A stretch of DNA of 64,000 nucleotides from Bradyrhizobium sp. Ce-3. GTDB taxonomy: Bacteria > Pseudomonadota > Alphaproteobacteria > Rhizobiales > Xanthobacteraceae. The stretch covers positions 434,001-498,000 of the forward strand of contig NZ_BQUV01000002.1 in assembly GCF_022835695.1 (NCBI RefSeq), in the 5' to 3' direction. Both the position numbers and the translations under genes were made by a program. Positions 54,773-63,121 of the stretch are shown here, piece after piece; position 1 is the first letter of the stretch, and every line of letters starts with the position of its first letter. Below the pieces are notes generated by a model that ran no database searches, was not told the origin of the DNA, and was given only the letters and a program-made list of their open reading frames with translations.

Positions 54773-54881
54773 CCGTCATCCTGAGGTGCGAGCAGATGAG
54801 CCTCGAAGGATGCACGGCCGAGATCTAGCAGCCGGGCTCGTCGCCCTTCGAGACGCGCTTCGCGCTCCTCAGGGTGACGGG
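54773..54881. repeat. Dispersed palindromic repeat (CCTCAGGATGACGG family), copy 2
   Basis: CCGTCATCCTGAGGTGCGAG at the left and GCTCCTCAGGGTGACGGG at the right are inverted, with inner GCCTCGAAGGATGC and CCCTTCGAGACGCGC. It is the reverse-oriented counterpart of 33595-33728. It starts 28 bp after lpdA. Confidence 0.85.
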
Positions 54882-54922
54882 TCTGATATGAGTGAACCCA
54901 AGAACAAGAAAGAGCACATCTC

Positions 54923-56164
54923 GTGAAAGACAACGACAACCTCACCATCGAACGGTCGACCTTCGTGACCCATCTCGAATGCGCGATGGAGGGCGATCAC
55001 TATCCGGCCGACCAGGTCCACAATCTCTCCAAGGCGGGCAAGCCGCTCTTGGTGCGCTACGATCTGGCCGGGGTGAAGAAGGCGCTCACCAAGGACGCGC
55101 TGGCGCAGCGCCCCGCCGATTTGTGGCGCTACCGCGAGCTGCTGCCGGTGCGTAAATGCAAGGACATCGTCTCGCTCGGCGAGGTCACGACGCCGCTGAT
55201 CCGGCTGCCGCGGCTCGGTGCCAAGCTCGGCGGCGGCGAGATCATCGTGAAGGATGAAGGACGGCTGCCGACCGGCTCGTTCAAGGCGCGCGGCCTCGTG
55301 ATGGCGGTGTCGATGGGCAAGGCGCTCGGCATCAAGCACATGGCGATGCCGACCAACGGCAATGCCGGCGCGGCGCTCGCTGCCTACGCCACCTCGTGCG
55401 GCATCAAGACCACGATCTTCTGCCCGGCCGATACGCCGGAGGTCAATGTCAGCGAGATCGAGCTGCAGGGCGCCACCGTCTATCGCGTCAACGGCTATAT
55501 CGACGATTGCGGCAAGATCGTCGGCGAGGGCAAGGCCAAGGTCGGCTGGTTCGATACCTCGACCCTGAAAGAGCCGTACCGGATCGAGGGCAAGAAGACG
55601 ATGGGCCTCGAGCTCGCCGAGCAGCTCGGCTGGGACGTACCCGACGTGATCTTCTATCCGACCGGCGGCGGCACGGGTCTGATCGGCATGTGGAAGGCGT
55701 TCGACGAGCTCGAGAAGATCGGCTTCATCGGCTCGAAACGCCCGCGGATGGTCGCGGTGCAGGCCTCCGGCTGTGCGCCGATGGTGCGCGCCTATGAGGC
55801 CGGCACCGAGCACGCCGCGCGCTGGGAGGACGCTCACACCATCGCCTCCGGCATCCGCGTGCCGCAGGCGATCGGCGACTTCCTGATCCTGCGCGCGGTG
55901 CGCGAGAGCAAGGGCTTTGCGATCGCGGTCGACGACGACAAGATCAGCGCCGCCCTCAACGAGGTCGCGCGCGAGGAGGGGCTGTTGCTGTGCCCCGAGG
56001 GCGCCGCGACCTACGCCGCCTACAAGGAAAGCCTCGCCGACGGCCGTGTCTCGAAGGACGACCGCGTCATGCTGTTCAATTGCGCCAGCGGCCTGAAGTA
56101 CCCGCTGCCGCCGATCACGCGGACGCTCGACCGGCACAAGCCGATCGACTTCTCGCAGTTCTGA
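54923..56164 (+). CDS. Threonine-synthase-like PLP-dependent enzyme
   Basis: Fold type II PLP protein of 413 residues. The PLP lysine is Lys121 in PTGSFKARG; other marks are MPTNGNAGAALAAYATSCGI, FCPADTPEVNVSEIELQGA and the phosphate-binding YPTGGGTGLIGMWKAFDELE. This is the short archaeal/plant-type threonine synthase pattern, though threonine/serine dehydratase-like roles cannot be excluded. The gene starts at GTG 54923 after AAAGAGCACATCTC. It lies alone between the lpdA repeat and a transporter-binding protein gene. Confidence 0.88.
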   Translation: MKDNDNLTIERSTFVTHLECAMEGDHYPADQVHNLSKAGKPLLVRYDLAGVKKALTKDALAQRPADLWRYRELLPVRKCKDIVSLGEVTTPLIRLPRLGAKLGGGEIIVKDEGRLPTGSFKARGLVMAVSMGKALGIKHMAMPTNGNAGAALAAYATSCGIKTTIFCPADTPEVNVSEIELQGATVYRVNGYIDDCGKIVGEGKAKVGWFDTSTLKEPYRIEGKKTMGLELAEQLGWDVPDVIFYPTGGGTGLIGMWKAFDELEKIGFIGSKRPRMVAVQASGCAPMVRAYEAGTEHAARWEDAHTIASGIRVPQAIGDFLILRAVRESKGFAIAVDDDKISAALNEVAREEGLLLCPEGAATYAAYKESLADGRVSKDDRVMLFNCASGLKYPLPPITRTLDRHKPIDFSQF

Positions 56165-56243
56165 CGCCTCATCCGAAGGGCCATCTTGTCGAAAGGTGGC
56201 CCTTCAAAAATAATCAGAAACAAGAAGATTGCGGGAGAGCGTG

Positions 56244-57212
56244 ATGCGGAAGCTGGTGCTGGCGGTGCTGGCGATGTTGGCGTTGACGGGAACCGCTTCC
56301 GCGGAAACCTGGCCCGCGCACCCGATCACCATCGTGGTGCCGTTCGCTGCCGGCGGCCCGTCGGATGCGATGGCGCGCATCCTCGGCGAGCGCATGAAGC
56401 AGTCGCTCGGCGAGGTGCTGCTGGTGGAGAACGTCACCGGGGCGGGCGGCTCGATCGGCGTCGGCCGCGCGGTGCGCGCAGCGCCCGACGGCTACACCAT
56501 CTCGTTCGGCCATCTCGGCACCCATGTCGCCAACGGCGCGATCTACAAGCTCGGCTACGATCTCGTTGCTGATCTCGAGCCGGTGGTGCTGCTGCCGAGC
56601 AACCCGATGATCATCGTCAGCAAGAACGCGGTGCCGGCGAAATCGCTGAAGGAGCTATTGGCGTGGCTGAAGTCGCGGCCGGAGCCGCCGACCGCGGGCA
56701 CCGCCGGCGCCGGCAGCGGCAGCCACATCGCCGGGCTCTATTTCGAGAACGTCTCCGGCATCAAGCTGCAATACGTGCCGTATCGCGGCACCGGGCCGGC
56801 GCTGAACGACCTCGTCGCCGGCCAGATCGACATCATCGTCGACCAGACCTCGAATTCGATCAACCAGGTTCGTGGCGGCAACATCCGCGCCTATGCGGTC
56901 ACCGATTCCAAGCGGGTCGCGAATGCGCCGGAGGTCCCGACGGTCGACGAGGCCGGCCTGCCGGGCTTCCACATGACGCTGTGGTCCGGCCTCTGGGTGC
57001 CGAAGGGCACGCCGAAGGAGATCGTCGCCAAGCTCAACGCCGCGGCGGTCGAGGCGATGGCCGATCCGGCGGTGCAGAAGCAGCTTGAAAACCTCGGCTT
57101 GCAGATGCCGCCGAAGGACCAGCTGACGCCGGAGGCGCTCGGCGCCTGGCAGAAGGCGGAGATCGCAAAGTGGTGGCCGATGATCAAGGCCGCCAATGTG
57201 AAGGTGGATTGA
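56244..57212 (+). CDS. TTT-family (Bug) tricarboxylate-type solute-binding protein
   Basis: Periplasmic protein of 322 residues with signal peptide LVLAVLAMLALTGTASAE. The Bug pattern is clear: WPAHPITIVVPFAAGGPSDA, ENVTGAGGSIGVGRAVRAAP, DGYTISFGHLGTH and LQYVPYRGTGPALNDLVAGQ. These proteins feed tripartite tricarboxylate transporters or act as extracytoplasmic sensors. No TctA/TctB gene is adjacent, as is common for this large family. ATG 56244 follows GGGAGA. It lies 79 bp after the threonine-synthase-like gene. Confidence 0.92.
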   Translation: MRKLVLAVLAMLALTGTASAETWPAHPITIVVPFAAGGPSDAMARILGERMKQSLGEVLLVENVTGAGGSIGVGRAVRAAPDGYTISFGHLGTHVANGAIYKLGYDLVADLEPVVLLPSNPMIIVSKNAVPAKSLKELLAWLKSRPEPPTAGTAGAGSGSHIAGLYFENVSGIKLQYVPYRGTGPALNDLVAGQIDIIVDQTSNSINQVRGGNIRAYAVTDSKRVANAPEVPTVDEAGLPGFHMTLWSGLWVPKGTPKEIVAKLNAAAVEAMADPAVQKQLENLGLQMPPKDQLTPEALGAWQKAEIAKWWPMIKAANVKVD

Positions 57213-57233
57213 AGCGCCGGCTCTCTCTTCCAC

Positions 57234-57359
57234 GTCGTCCCGGCCTAGTGCGCAATTGCGCACGGGGGCCGGGACCCATACGCCGTCGCCCGCGCAAAGG
57301 GCAATCGGCTCGACGATTTGCGAACAAGGGTACAACGGTGGTTATGGGTCCCGGACGAC
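57234..57359. repeat. Dispersed palindromic repeat (CGTCGTCCCGGC...GGGACCCATA family)
   Basis: GTCGTCCCGGCCTAGTGCGC with GGGGGCCGGGACCCATA at the left, and TTATGGGTCCCGGACGAC at the right, form inverted arms around a central spacer. TGCGCAATTGCGCA (57249-57262) is an inner palindrome. It occupies the gap between the convergent binding-protein and transglycosylase genes. Confidence 0.8.
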
Positions 57360-57365
57360 AGTGTG

Positions 57366-59597
57366 CTACTGCGCGGGCGCCGCGTTGCTCTCCTGGGTCA
57401 CGACACGCTCGCCGTTCTTGGCCATCGCCGTGCCGGCATCATCGAACCGGACCTGATAGACCGCAAAATTCTCCATCACGCGCTGCACGTAGTTGCGCGT
57501 CTCCGAGATCGGAATCCGCTCCACCCAGTCGACCGGATCGACGTTGGGATCGCGCGGATCGCCATAGGCCTTGACCCAGTCGCGGACACGGCCGCGGCCG
57601 GCGTTGTAGCCGGCAAAGGTCATGATGTGGCAGTTGCGGTATTCCGACAGCAGCGCGCTCAGTTCCGCTGCGCCCATCTGGGTGTTGTAGACCGGATCGG
57701 AGACCATCCGGCTCCAGTCGTAGCTGACGCCGAAGCGCTTGGCGGTGTCGCGGCCGGCTTCGGGCGTTACCTGCATCAGGCCGACGGCGTTGGCCGCCGA
57801 CTTGTCGCGCTGGTCGAACGCGCTTTCAGTGCGGGCGATCGAATAGGTCATGCTGCGCCCGATATCGGGCGCGATCGGGGCGTGCTTGGGAATGCCGATC
57901 ACCGGGAAGGCGTAGTGGTCGAACGCAAAACCGCGGGCGAGCGCGATCTTGCCGATCTGCAGCATCGCACGCGCATCGTTATGGCGGCCGGTGAGCTCGC
58001 CGAGCGCCTCGAGCATCCCGACATCGGCGCTTTCCTCGGCGAGGTCGGCGGCGAAATAGAGCACGATGTCGGGCTCGCCGATCGCATAGAGCATCTCTGC
58101 GGCACGCACGCGCTCGTCGGCCGCGATGCTGCCGGCGCTGGCGGCCGGCGAGGGCGCGCGCAGCTCGACGCCGTCACGGCCAAGCTTGGCCAGCGCCAGC
58201 TGACCGTAATAGGCGGTCGGGTAGCGCGCCGCGGCCTGGTAGTCCGCCCGCATCGCCGCTGAATTGCCGAGCGCCTCGGCGGCACGGCCGCGCCAATAGG
58301 CGGCACGCGCCAGCACGGTCGGGTTGGTCTGGCCTTCGTCGATGTGGGCGAAATGCGCGGCCGCGGTCTTGGCATCGTTGAGATAGCGCAACGCGATCCA
58401 GCCGCGCATGAAGTGCATGTCGGAGCGGTAATAGGGATTGTCCGGCGCCGCCGCGCCTCGGATCACGTCATAGGCCGCCTGAACCTCGCCCTGGTCGAGC
58501 AGCTTGCGCGAGAGGATGCGGCGCTCGCGCCACCATTGGTCGGTGTCCTGCTGTGCCATCGTCTCGGGCGCCGCCGCGATCGTCACCCGCGCCGCATCAT
58601 CGATCCTGTTCTTCGCCAGCAGAAACTGGATCCGGCACAGCGTATAGCCAAGGTCGCTGCGGGCATCGGCCGGCACATCGTTGAGCGTGTCTTCGGCCTT
58701 GCTGGATTGCCCGCGCACCGCGGCGCAAGCCTTGACGATCGCGAGTTCGTCGCTGCCGATGTGCTGTGCCGCGCGCCGGGCGCCGGCGAGATCCTTGGCG
58801 CCGATCCGCTTGTCCATGCGGGCGCGATGATCATCGCGGGTCAGCAGGTCCTTGAATGCGTCGTAGGCATCGCTCTCGGTGCGCTCAAGCAATTCGTCCG
58901 AGCGCCAGGCGTCGCGCACCAGCCGCGTGGCGCCGTCGCGGTCGCCTTCGACCAGCAGCGTGCGCGCGAGCGCGAACTTGCCCTTCGCGCTGATCGGCTG
59001 ATCGAGCGTGAAGCCGTGCACCGTGGCCGGATCGCTGCGCTCCTGCCAGATCCGCGCTTCAGCCCGCTTGCGGAGCAGCGTGGCGCTTGGCCAGTCCGGG
59101 TTGGCCGTGACGAACGCCGCGTAGCGGCTGAACGGCGCGTTCGACTCGGAGTGGCGCAGCAGGTACCACTCGACCAGCTTCCGCCCAACGGGATCGGTGA
59201 TCCTGGCCTGGATATCGGTCGCGTCGCTGGTCTTGCCGCGGCGCGCGGCGGTGATCGCGTCTCTGATCGCGGCGAGGTCGCCGGACAGTTGCGGCCCCGC
59301 AGGTTTCTCGGGCTCGGGTGCCTTCGTCGTCTCAGCCGATTTGGACGGAACGGACTTGGCCTTGGCGGATTTGTGTTTGTCGGCGCCGTGCCTGGCGTGC
59401 CGGCGCTTACCGGAAGCGCTCTCGCGCGCAGACTTCGTGCCCGACTTTGCGCTCGATTTGGCGCCATGCACCTTCTTGTCGCCATGGCCGCTCTTGGCCT
59501 GGTGCTGGTGATGCGGCTTGGCGGTCGCCTGGACCGGAAGCAGCGCGAGCGCTGCGGCGGTGGCGAAGCACGCCAGCGGACGTAGGCAACGGTTCAT
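57366..59597 (-). CDS. Lytic murein transglycosylase (Slt70-like)
   Basis: Periplasmic enzyme of 743 residues cleaving peptidoglycan strands. A signal peptide (residues 1-26) is followed by a low-complexity Lys/His/Ser/Ala-rich segment to about 95, then a long helical superhelix (SLT_L-type) and the SLT catalytic domain from about 575: SIARTESAFDQRDKSAANAV with catalytic Glu591, GLMQVTPEAGRDTA and MTFAGYNAGRGRVRDWVKAY. The basic segment is not part of the catalytic fold. ATG 59597 has CAGGGA just upstream. In relatives this gene often precedes dapA on the other strand. Confidence 0.93.
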   Translation of the reverse strand: MNRCLRPLACFATAAALALLPVQATAKPHHQHQAKSGHGDKKVHGAKSSAKSGTKSARESASGKRRHARHGADKHKSAKAKSVPSKSAETTKAPEPEKPAGPQLSGDLAAIRDAITAARRGKTSDATDIQARITDPVGRKLVEWYLLRHSESNAPFSRYAAFVTANPDWPSATLLRKRAEARIWQERSDPATVHGFTLDQPISAKGKFALARTLLVEGDRDGATRLVRDAWRSDELLERTESDAYDAFKDLLTRDDHRARMDKRIGAKDLAGARRAAQHIGSDELAIVKACAAVRGQSSKAEDTLNDVPADARSDLGYTLCRIQFLLAKNRIDDAARVTIAAAPETMAQQDTDQWWRERRILSRKLLDQGEVQAAYDVIRGAAAPDNPYYRSDMHFMRGWIALRYLNDAKTAAAHFAHIDEGQTNPTVLARAAYWRGRAAEALGNSAAMRADYQAAARYPTAYYGQLALAKLGRDGVELRAPSPAASAGSIAADERVRAAEMLYAIGEPDIVLYFAADLAEESADVGMLEALGELTGRHNDARAMLQIGKIALARGFAFDHYAFPVIGIPKHAPIAPDIGRSMTYSIARTESAFDQRDKSAANAVGLMQVTPEAGRDTAKRFGVSYDWSRMVSDPVYNTQMGAAELSALLSEYRNCHIMTFAGYNAGRGRVRDWVKAYGDPRDPNVDPVDWVERIPISETRNYVQRVMENFAVYQVRFDDAGTAMAKNGERVVTQESNAAPAQ

Positions 59598-59898
59598 TCC
59601 CTGGTCCCCCCCTGAGAAACCATGAGGCACAACAGAACGCGTCATACGGCGGCACAACCGCCGCAGATTACCACTACCCTCGATTCTCGAGTGTTAATGC
59701 GCTGCAACTCAACAGGGAAAACGCGGCGAAATATGGAATATGGCGTGTGGAACCGGCGGGAACCGGGGTTTTTACGGGTGAAGACGACACAGGGCACGGT
59801 CGCTTTGATCGGTTCCCGCCGGCATGTATCCTCATTGAACGAGCGCCGCGGGGGCTGCCCATGTCACTGACAGATCACTTACTTCCACCGGGGATGCC
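59598..59898. other. Divergent promoter region between transglycosylase and SMP-30 genes
   Basis: 301 bp without a gene. It contains a small hairpin (CGGCGG 59648-59653 and CCGCCG 59659-59664) and an AT-richer part around 59670-59740, where promoters for both divergent genes probably lie. No known operator was recognised. Confidence 0.5.
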
Positions 59899-60747
59899 AT
59901 GACGGCAGGCCTCAGGACCATCCATGACGGCGGCCGCTATTTCGAGGGCCCGCGCTGGCATCGCGGGCGGCTCTGGTTCGTTGACTGCATGGCGCGGACG
60001 CTGCTCAGCATCAGCCCGTCGGGCGAATTGCAGGAGCATGCCGCCGTGACCGACGACACGCCGTGCGGTCTCGGCGTGCTGCCCGATGGCGACATCGTCG
60101 TGCTGACGATGTTCAGGAAGCGGCTGCTGCGTTTCGCCGACGGCGCGCTGTCGCTGTATGCCGACCTCTCCGCGGTTGCGACCGGCACGATCGACGACAT
60201 GATCGTCGACGCGCAGGGGCGCGCCTATGTCGGCGATCTCGGCTTCAATCTGCCGCCGCCGGAGGGCCGCGGCGCCGTCGGACGGATCATCCTCGTGATG
60301 CCCGACGGCAGCGCCCGCGTCGTTGCCGACGGCTTGCGCTTTCCCAACGGCATTGCCGTCTCCGCCGACCATCGCCGGCTCGTCGTCGCGGAGATGGATG
60401 GTGCTGGTCTCGCCGACTACGACATCGCGCCGGACGGCGGCCTGAGCCTTCGCGGGCGGTTCGGTCGCGTCAACGATCCCGACGGCATTTGCCTCGACGG
60501 CGATGGCGCGGTCTGGGTCGCATCGTTCACCGAAGACGCGTTTGTCCGGATCGACCGCGATGGTGTGGAGCGCGCGCGCGTCGCGGTCCCCGGCCGCCGC
60601 GCGCTCGCCTGTGCACTCGGCGGTGCGGACCGCAGGACGTTGTTCTGCCTGAGCGCGGAGACGTCTTACGCAGACTTGCGGAAGGGCAAATCGGTGTCGC
60701 GGATCGACGTGGTCGAGGTCGATGCGCCGGGTAACGGCTATCCCTAG
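59899..60747 (+). CDS. SMP-30/gluconolactonase family protein
   Basis: Six-bladed beta-propeller of 282 residues. Marks: the metal Glu in GGRYFEGPRWHRGRLWFVD, then GTIDDMIVDAQGRAYVGDLG, the metal Asn in GLRFPNGIAVSADHRRLVVA and Asp in NDPDGICLDGDGAVWVASF. Family members are metal-dependent lactonases for sugar lactones; the specific substrate here is unknown. No signal peptide. ATG 59899 follows CACCGGGG. Its last codons overlap the end of a convergent small gene by 4 bp. Confidence 0.9.
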   Translation: MTAGLRTIHDGGRYFEGPRWHRGRLWFVDCMARTLLSISPSGELQEHAAVTDDTPCGLGVLPDGDIVVLTMFRKRLLRFADGALSLYADLSAVATGTIDDMIVDAQGRAYVGDLGFNLPPPEGRGAVGRIILVMPDGSARVVADGLRFPNGIAVSADHRRLVVAEMDGAGLADYDIAPDGGLSLRGRFGRVNDPDGICLDGDGAVWVASFTEDAFVRIDRDGVERARVAVPGRRALACALGGADRRTLFCLSAETSYADLRKGKSVSRIDVVEVDAPGNGYP

Positions 60748-60971
60748 CCGGGGCGAGACGGCTTCTTCTTTTTCTTCTCTTTCTTCTTCAGGATCTCGGC
60801 CTGGCTCCTGAAGGCGTGGGCGAGGGAGCGCATCTGGTTGGCGACAAATGCGTCGGCCGTCGTCGATGCGACCCGCTCCGCGGTCTGCGCCTGTTTGCGA
60901 ATCGCCTTGGCCATTTTCATGAAAGAGCCAATCGCGCTGCGCCGTTCTGGTTCCCGCGGCAGCGATCGCAT
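60744..60971 (-). CDS. Small basic hypothetical protein with Lys-rich tail
   Basis: Up to 75 residues; ATG 60920 would give 58 (MKMAKAIRKQAQTAERVAST...). An alpha-helical, Ala/Gln/Lys-rich stretch (FVANQMRSLAHAFRSQAEIL) ends in the tail KKKEKKKKKPSRPG. No family recognised. Ribosome sites are weak for both starts. It converges with the SMP-30 gene with a 4-bp overlap. The even helical pattern suggests a real nucleoid- or RNA-associated small protein, but this is a guess. Confidence 0.5.
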   Translation of the reverse strand: MRSLPREPERRSAIGSFMKMAKAIRKQAQTAERVASTTADAFVANQMRSLAHAFRSQAEILKKKEKKKKKPSRPG

Positions 60972-61033
60972 CGAGAGGCCTTGAGTGTTGTTCTTGTTTC
61001 GTTCATAGTGGCGTGCCCGGGAGAATGCCAGCC

Positions 61034-61171
61034 ATGGACGCCGAGCGAGACCGCGAAATCATCAGGCTGTGGAATGAGCTCCGCCGGCTGCAGCGCGAGG
61101 GCCGTCCGACGGCGTTGCTGATCCGCCGGATCGAGCAGGCCCTGGCGGCGAGGGAGCGGGAGGCCGCCTGA
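61034..61171 (+). CDS. Possible small helical protein
   Basis: Frame of 45 residues (MDAERDREIIRLWNELRRLQ, then REGRPTALLIRRIEQALAAR and EREAA), or 48 from ATG 61025. GGGAGA lies about 10 bp before ATG 61034. It is highly charged and amphipathic, probably a two-helix coil. No family recognised. Convergent with the TRAP permease gene. Confidence 0.4.
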   Translation: MDAERDREIIRLWNELRRLQREGRPTALLIRRIEQALAAREREAA

Positions 61172-61211
61172 AGCTGCGTCTGACGACCGCTTCAAGCGAA
61201 CCGAAAGCCGT

Positions 61212-62570
61212 CTAGCGCCCGCCGTCCGGGCCCATCACCAGGTTCGGCAGCCAGGTCGAGATCTCCGGGAAGAAGCACAGCATCAGCACGGCGAACATCA
61301 TCAGCAGCACGAACGGCAGCGTCCCCCAGATCACCTCGCTGAGCGGGATGTCCGGCGCGACGTTGCGGATGACGAAGATGTTGAGGCCGACCGGCGGGTG
61401 GATCAGGCCCATCTCCATCACGATGGTCATGACGACACCGAACCAGATGATGTCGAACTCGGCCGCGCGCAGCGGCGGCAGGATGATCGGCGCGGTCATC
61501 AGGATGATCGAGACCGGCGGCAGGAAGAAGCCGAGCACGATCACCATCACGAGGATCGCAAACAACAGCTCCCAGCGCGGCAGGTGCATCGCGACGATCG
61601 CTTCCGCCGCCGATTGCGAGATGTGCAGATAGCTCATCACGTAGGAATAGAGTAGCGACATGCCGATGATCAGCATCAGCATGGTCGACTCGCGGATGGT
61701 CGATTTCAGGATCGGCGACAGGTCGCTGGGCTTCCAGACGCTGTAGATCACCGCGATCAGCCCGAGCGCCAGGAGGCCGCCGAGGCCCGCGGTTTCCGAC
61801 GGCGTGGCGTAGCCCCCATACAGCGCGATCATCACGCCGGTCAGCAGCAGCACGAACGGGATCACGCGCGGCAGCGCGCTGAAGCGCTCCGCCATGGTGA
61901 ACTCGTCGCGCTGCAGGATCGCGGCATCCTTGCCGGTCGCCTCATAGGCGGCCTTGGCCATTGCGTATTCCTTGCGGAAACGGAACACGGCGTAGAGGCC
62001 GAACAGCGACACCAGCAGCAGTCCGGGGCCGATGCCGGCGAGGAACAGCCGGCCGAGCGATTTCTCGGCCGCGACGGCGAACAGGATCATCGTGATCGAG
62101 GGCGGCAGCAGAATGCCGAGCGTGCCGCCGGCGGCGATGATCCCCGCGGCAAAGCCGCCGGAATAGCCCCGCTTGCGCATCTCCGGAATGCCGGCCGAGC
62201 CGATCGCCGAGCAGGTCGCGGGCGAGGAGCCGGCCATCGCCGCGAACAGCGCGCAGGCAAACACGTTGGCGACCCCGAGGCCGCCGGGCACGCGGTGCAG
62301 CCAGGCATGCAGCGCCGAGTAGAGGTCCTGGCCGGCGCGCGATTTGCCGATCGCCGCGCCCTTCAGGATGAACAGCGGGATCGACAGCAGCGTGATCGAG
62401 GCCATTTCCTCGTAGACGTTCTGCGTCACCGTATCGAGCGAGGCCGCCGGCATGTAGATCGCCATGAACACGACCGCGACGGCGCCGAGCGCGAACGCGA
62501 TCGGCATGCCGGAGAACATCGCAAACAGGGTGGCAAGCCCGTAGGAGATGCCAATACCAAACACGGTCAT
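61212..62570 (-). CDS. dctM: TRAP transporter large permease (DctM)
   Basis: Membrane protein of 452 residues with about twelve helices, the ion-coupled channel subunit of a TRAP transporter. Conserved parts: FSGMPIAFALGAVAVVFMA, SIPLFILKGAAIGKSRAG, FAAMAGSSPATCSAIGSAGI, GTLGILLPPSITMILFAVAA and PIILPPLRAAEFDIIWFGV. Its start overlaps the DctQ stop in ATGA. Last gene of the dctP-dctQ-dctM operon. The substrate, typically an organic acid, is not defined. Confidence 0.94.
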   Translation of the reverse strand: MTVFGIGISYGLATLFAMFSGMPIAFALGAVAVVFMAIYMPAASLDTVTQNVYEEMASITLLSIPLFILKGAAIGKSRAGQDLYSALHAWLHRVPGGLGVANVFACALFAAMAGSSPATCSAIGSAGIPEMRKRGYSGGFAAGIIAAGGTLGILLPPSITMILFAVAAEKSLGRLFLAGIGPGLLLVSLFGLYAVFRFRKEYAMAKAAYEATGKDAAILQRDEFTMAERFSALPRVIPFVLLLTGVMIALYGGYATPSETAGLGGLLALGLIAVIYSVWKPSDLSPILKSTIRESTMLMLIIGMSLLYSYVMSYLHISQSAAEAIVAMHLPRWELLFAILVMVIVLGFFLPPVSIILMTAPIILPPLRAAEFDIIWFGVVMTIVMEMGLIHPPVGLNIFVIRNVAPDIPLSEVIWGTLPFVLLMMFAVLMLCFFPEISTWLPNLVMGPDGGR

Positions 62571-63121
62571 CGGCGCGCGCCACCGGTCAACGGAACGAGG
62601 ATTTGCAAAAGCAGCTGCACGCAGAGCAGCGTCATGCCCAGCGCCATCAGCCCGTAGGGAATGGCGAGCGGCGGCGACCACATCGAGTTGGACACCTGGC
62701 CGTCGACATAGGCCTCGTGCGCCAGCGTCCAGGACTTCCAGGCGAAGAAGGTGCAGAACGCGAAGCTCGCGACATCGACCAGCCACAGCCTGATGCCGTT
62801 GGCCCGCGGCGAGAGCAGGCCGACGAACGCCTCGATGCTGACATGGCCGCGCTGGCTCTGCACATAGGCCGAGGTCATGAAGGTGGCGCCGACCAAAAGG
62901 AACACGGCGGCCTCGTCCTGCCAGTAGTTCGGGCTGTGGAACAGGGCGCGGCCGAGCACGCTGTAGCTCAGGATCCCGCAGGCCGCGATCAAGGCGAGCG
63001 CGGCCAACACCACGATGACGTTGTTGCAGACGGACAGCGCGCGCCCGAGCAGCGCCACGGGTGTGTTGCCCGTGGCCATGCTTGGGGCTTCGGCTTGATC
63101 CGCGACCGGACCATGCATCAT
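62567..63121 (-). CDS. dctQ: TRAP transporter small permease (DctQ)
   Basis: Four-helix membrane subunit of 184 residues. After a 25-residue cytoplasmic start come helices at about 35-57 (VVLAALALIAACGILSYSVL), 68-88, 108-128 and 148-172; the family mark WQDEAAVFLLVGATFMTSA and GHVSIEAFVGLLSP is present. ATG 63121 overlaps the stop of the binding-protein gene (ATGA); its own stop overlaps dctM in the same way, so all three are translationally coupled. Confidence 0.92.
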   Translation of the reverse strand: MMHGPVADQAEAPSMATGNTPVALLGRALSVCNNVIVVLAALALIAACGILSYSVLGRALFHSPNYWQDEAAVFLLVGATFMTSAYVQSQRGHVSIEAFVGLLSPRANGIRLWLVDVASFAFCTFFAWKSWTLAHEAYVDGQVSNSMWSPPLAIPYGLMALGMTLLCVQLLLQILVPLTGGARR

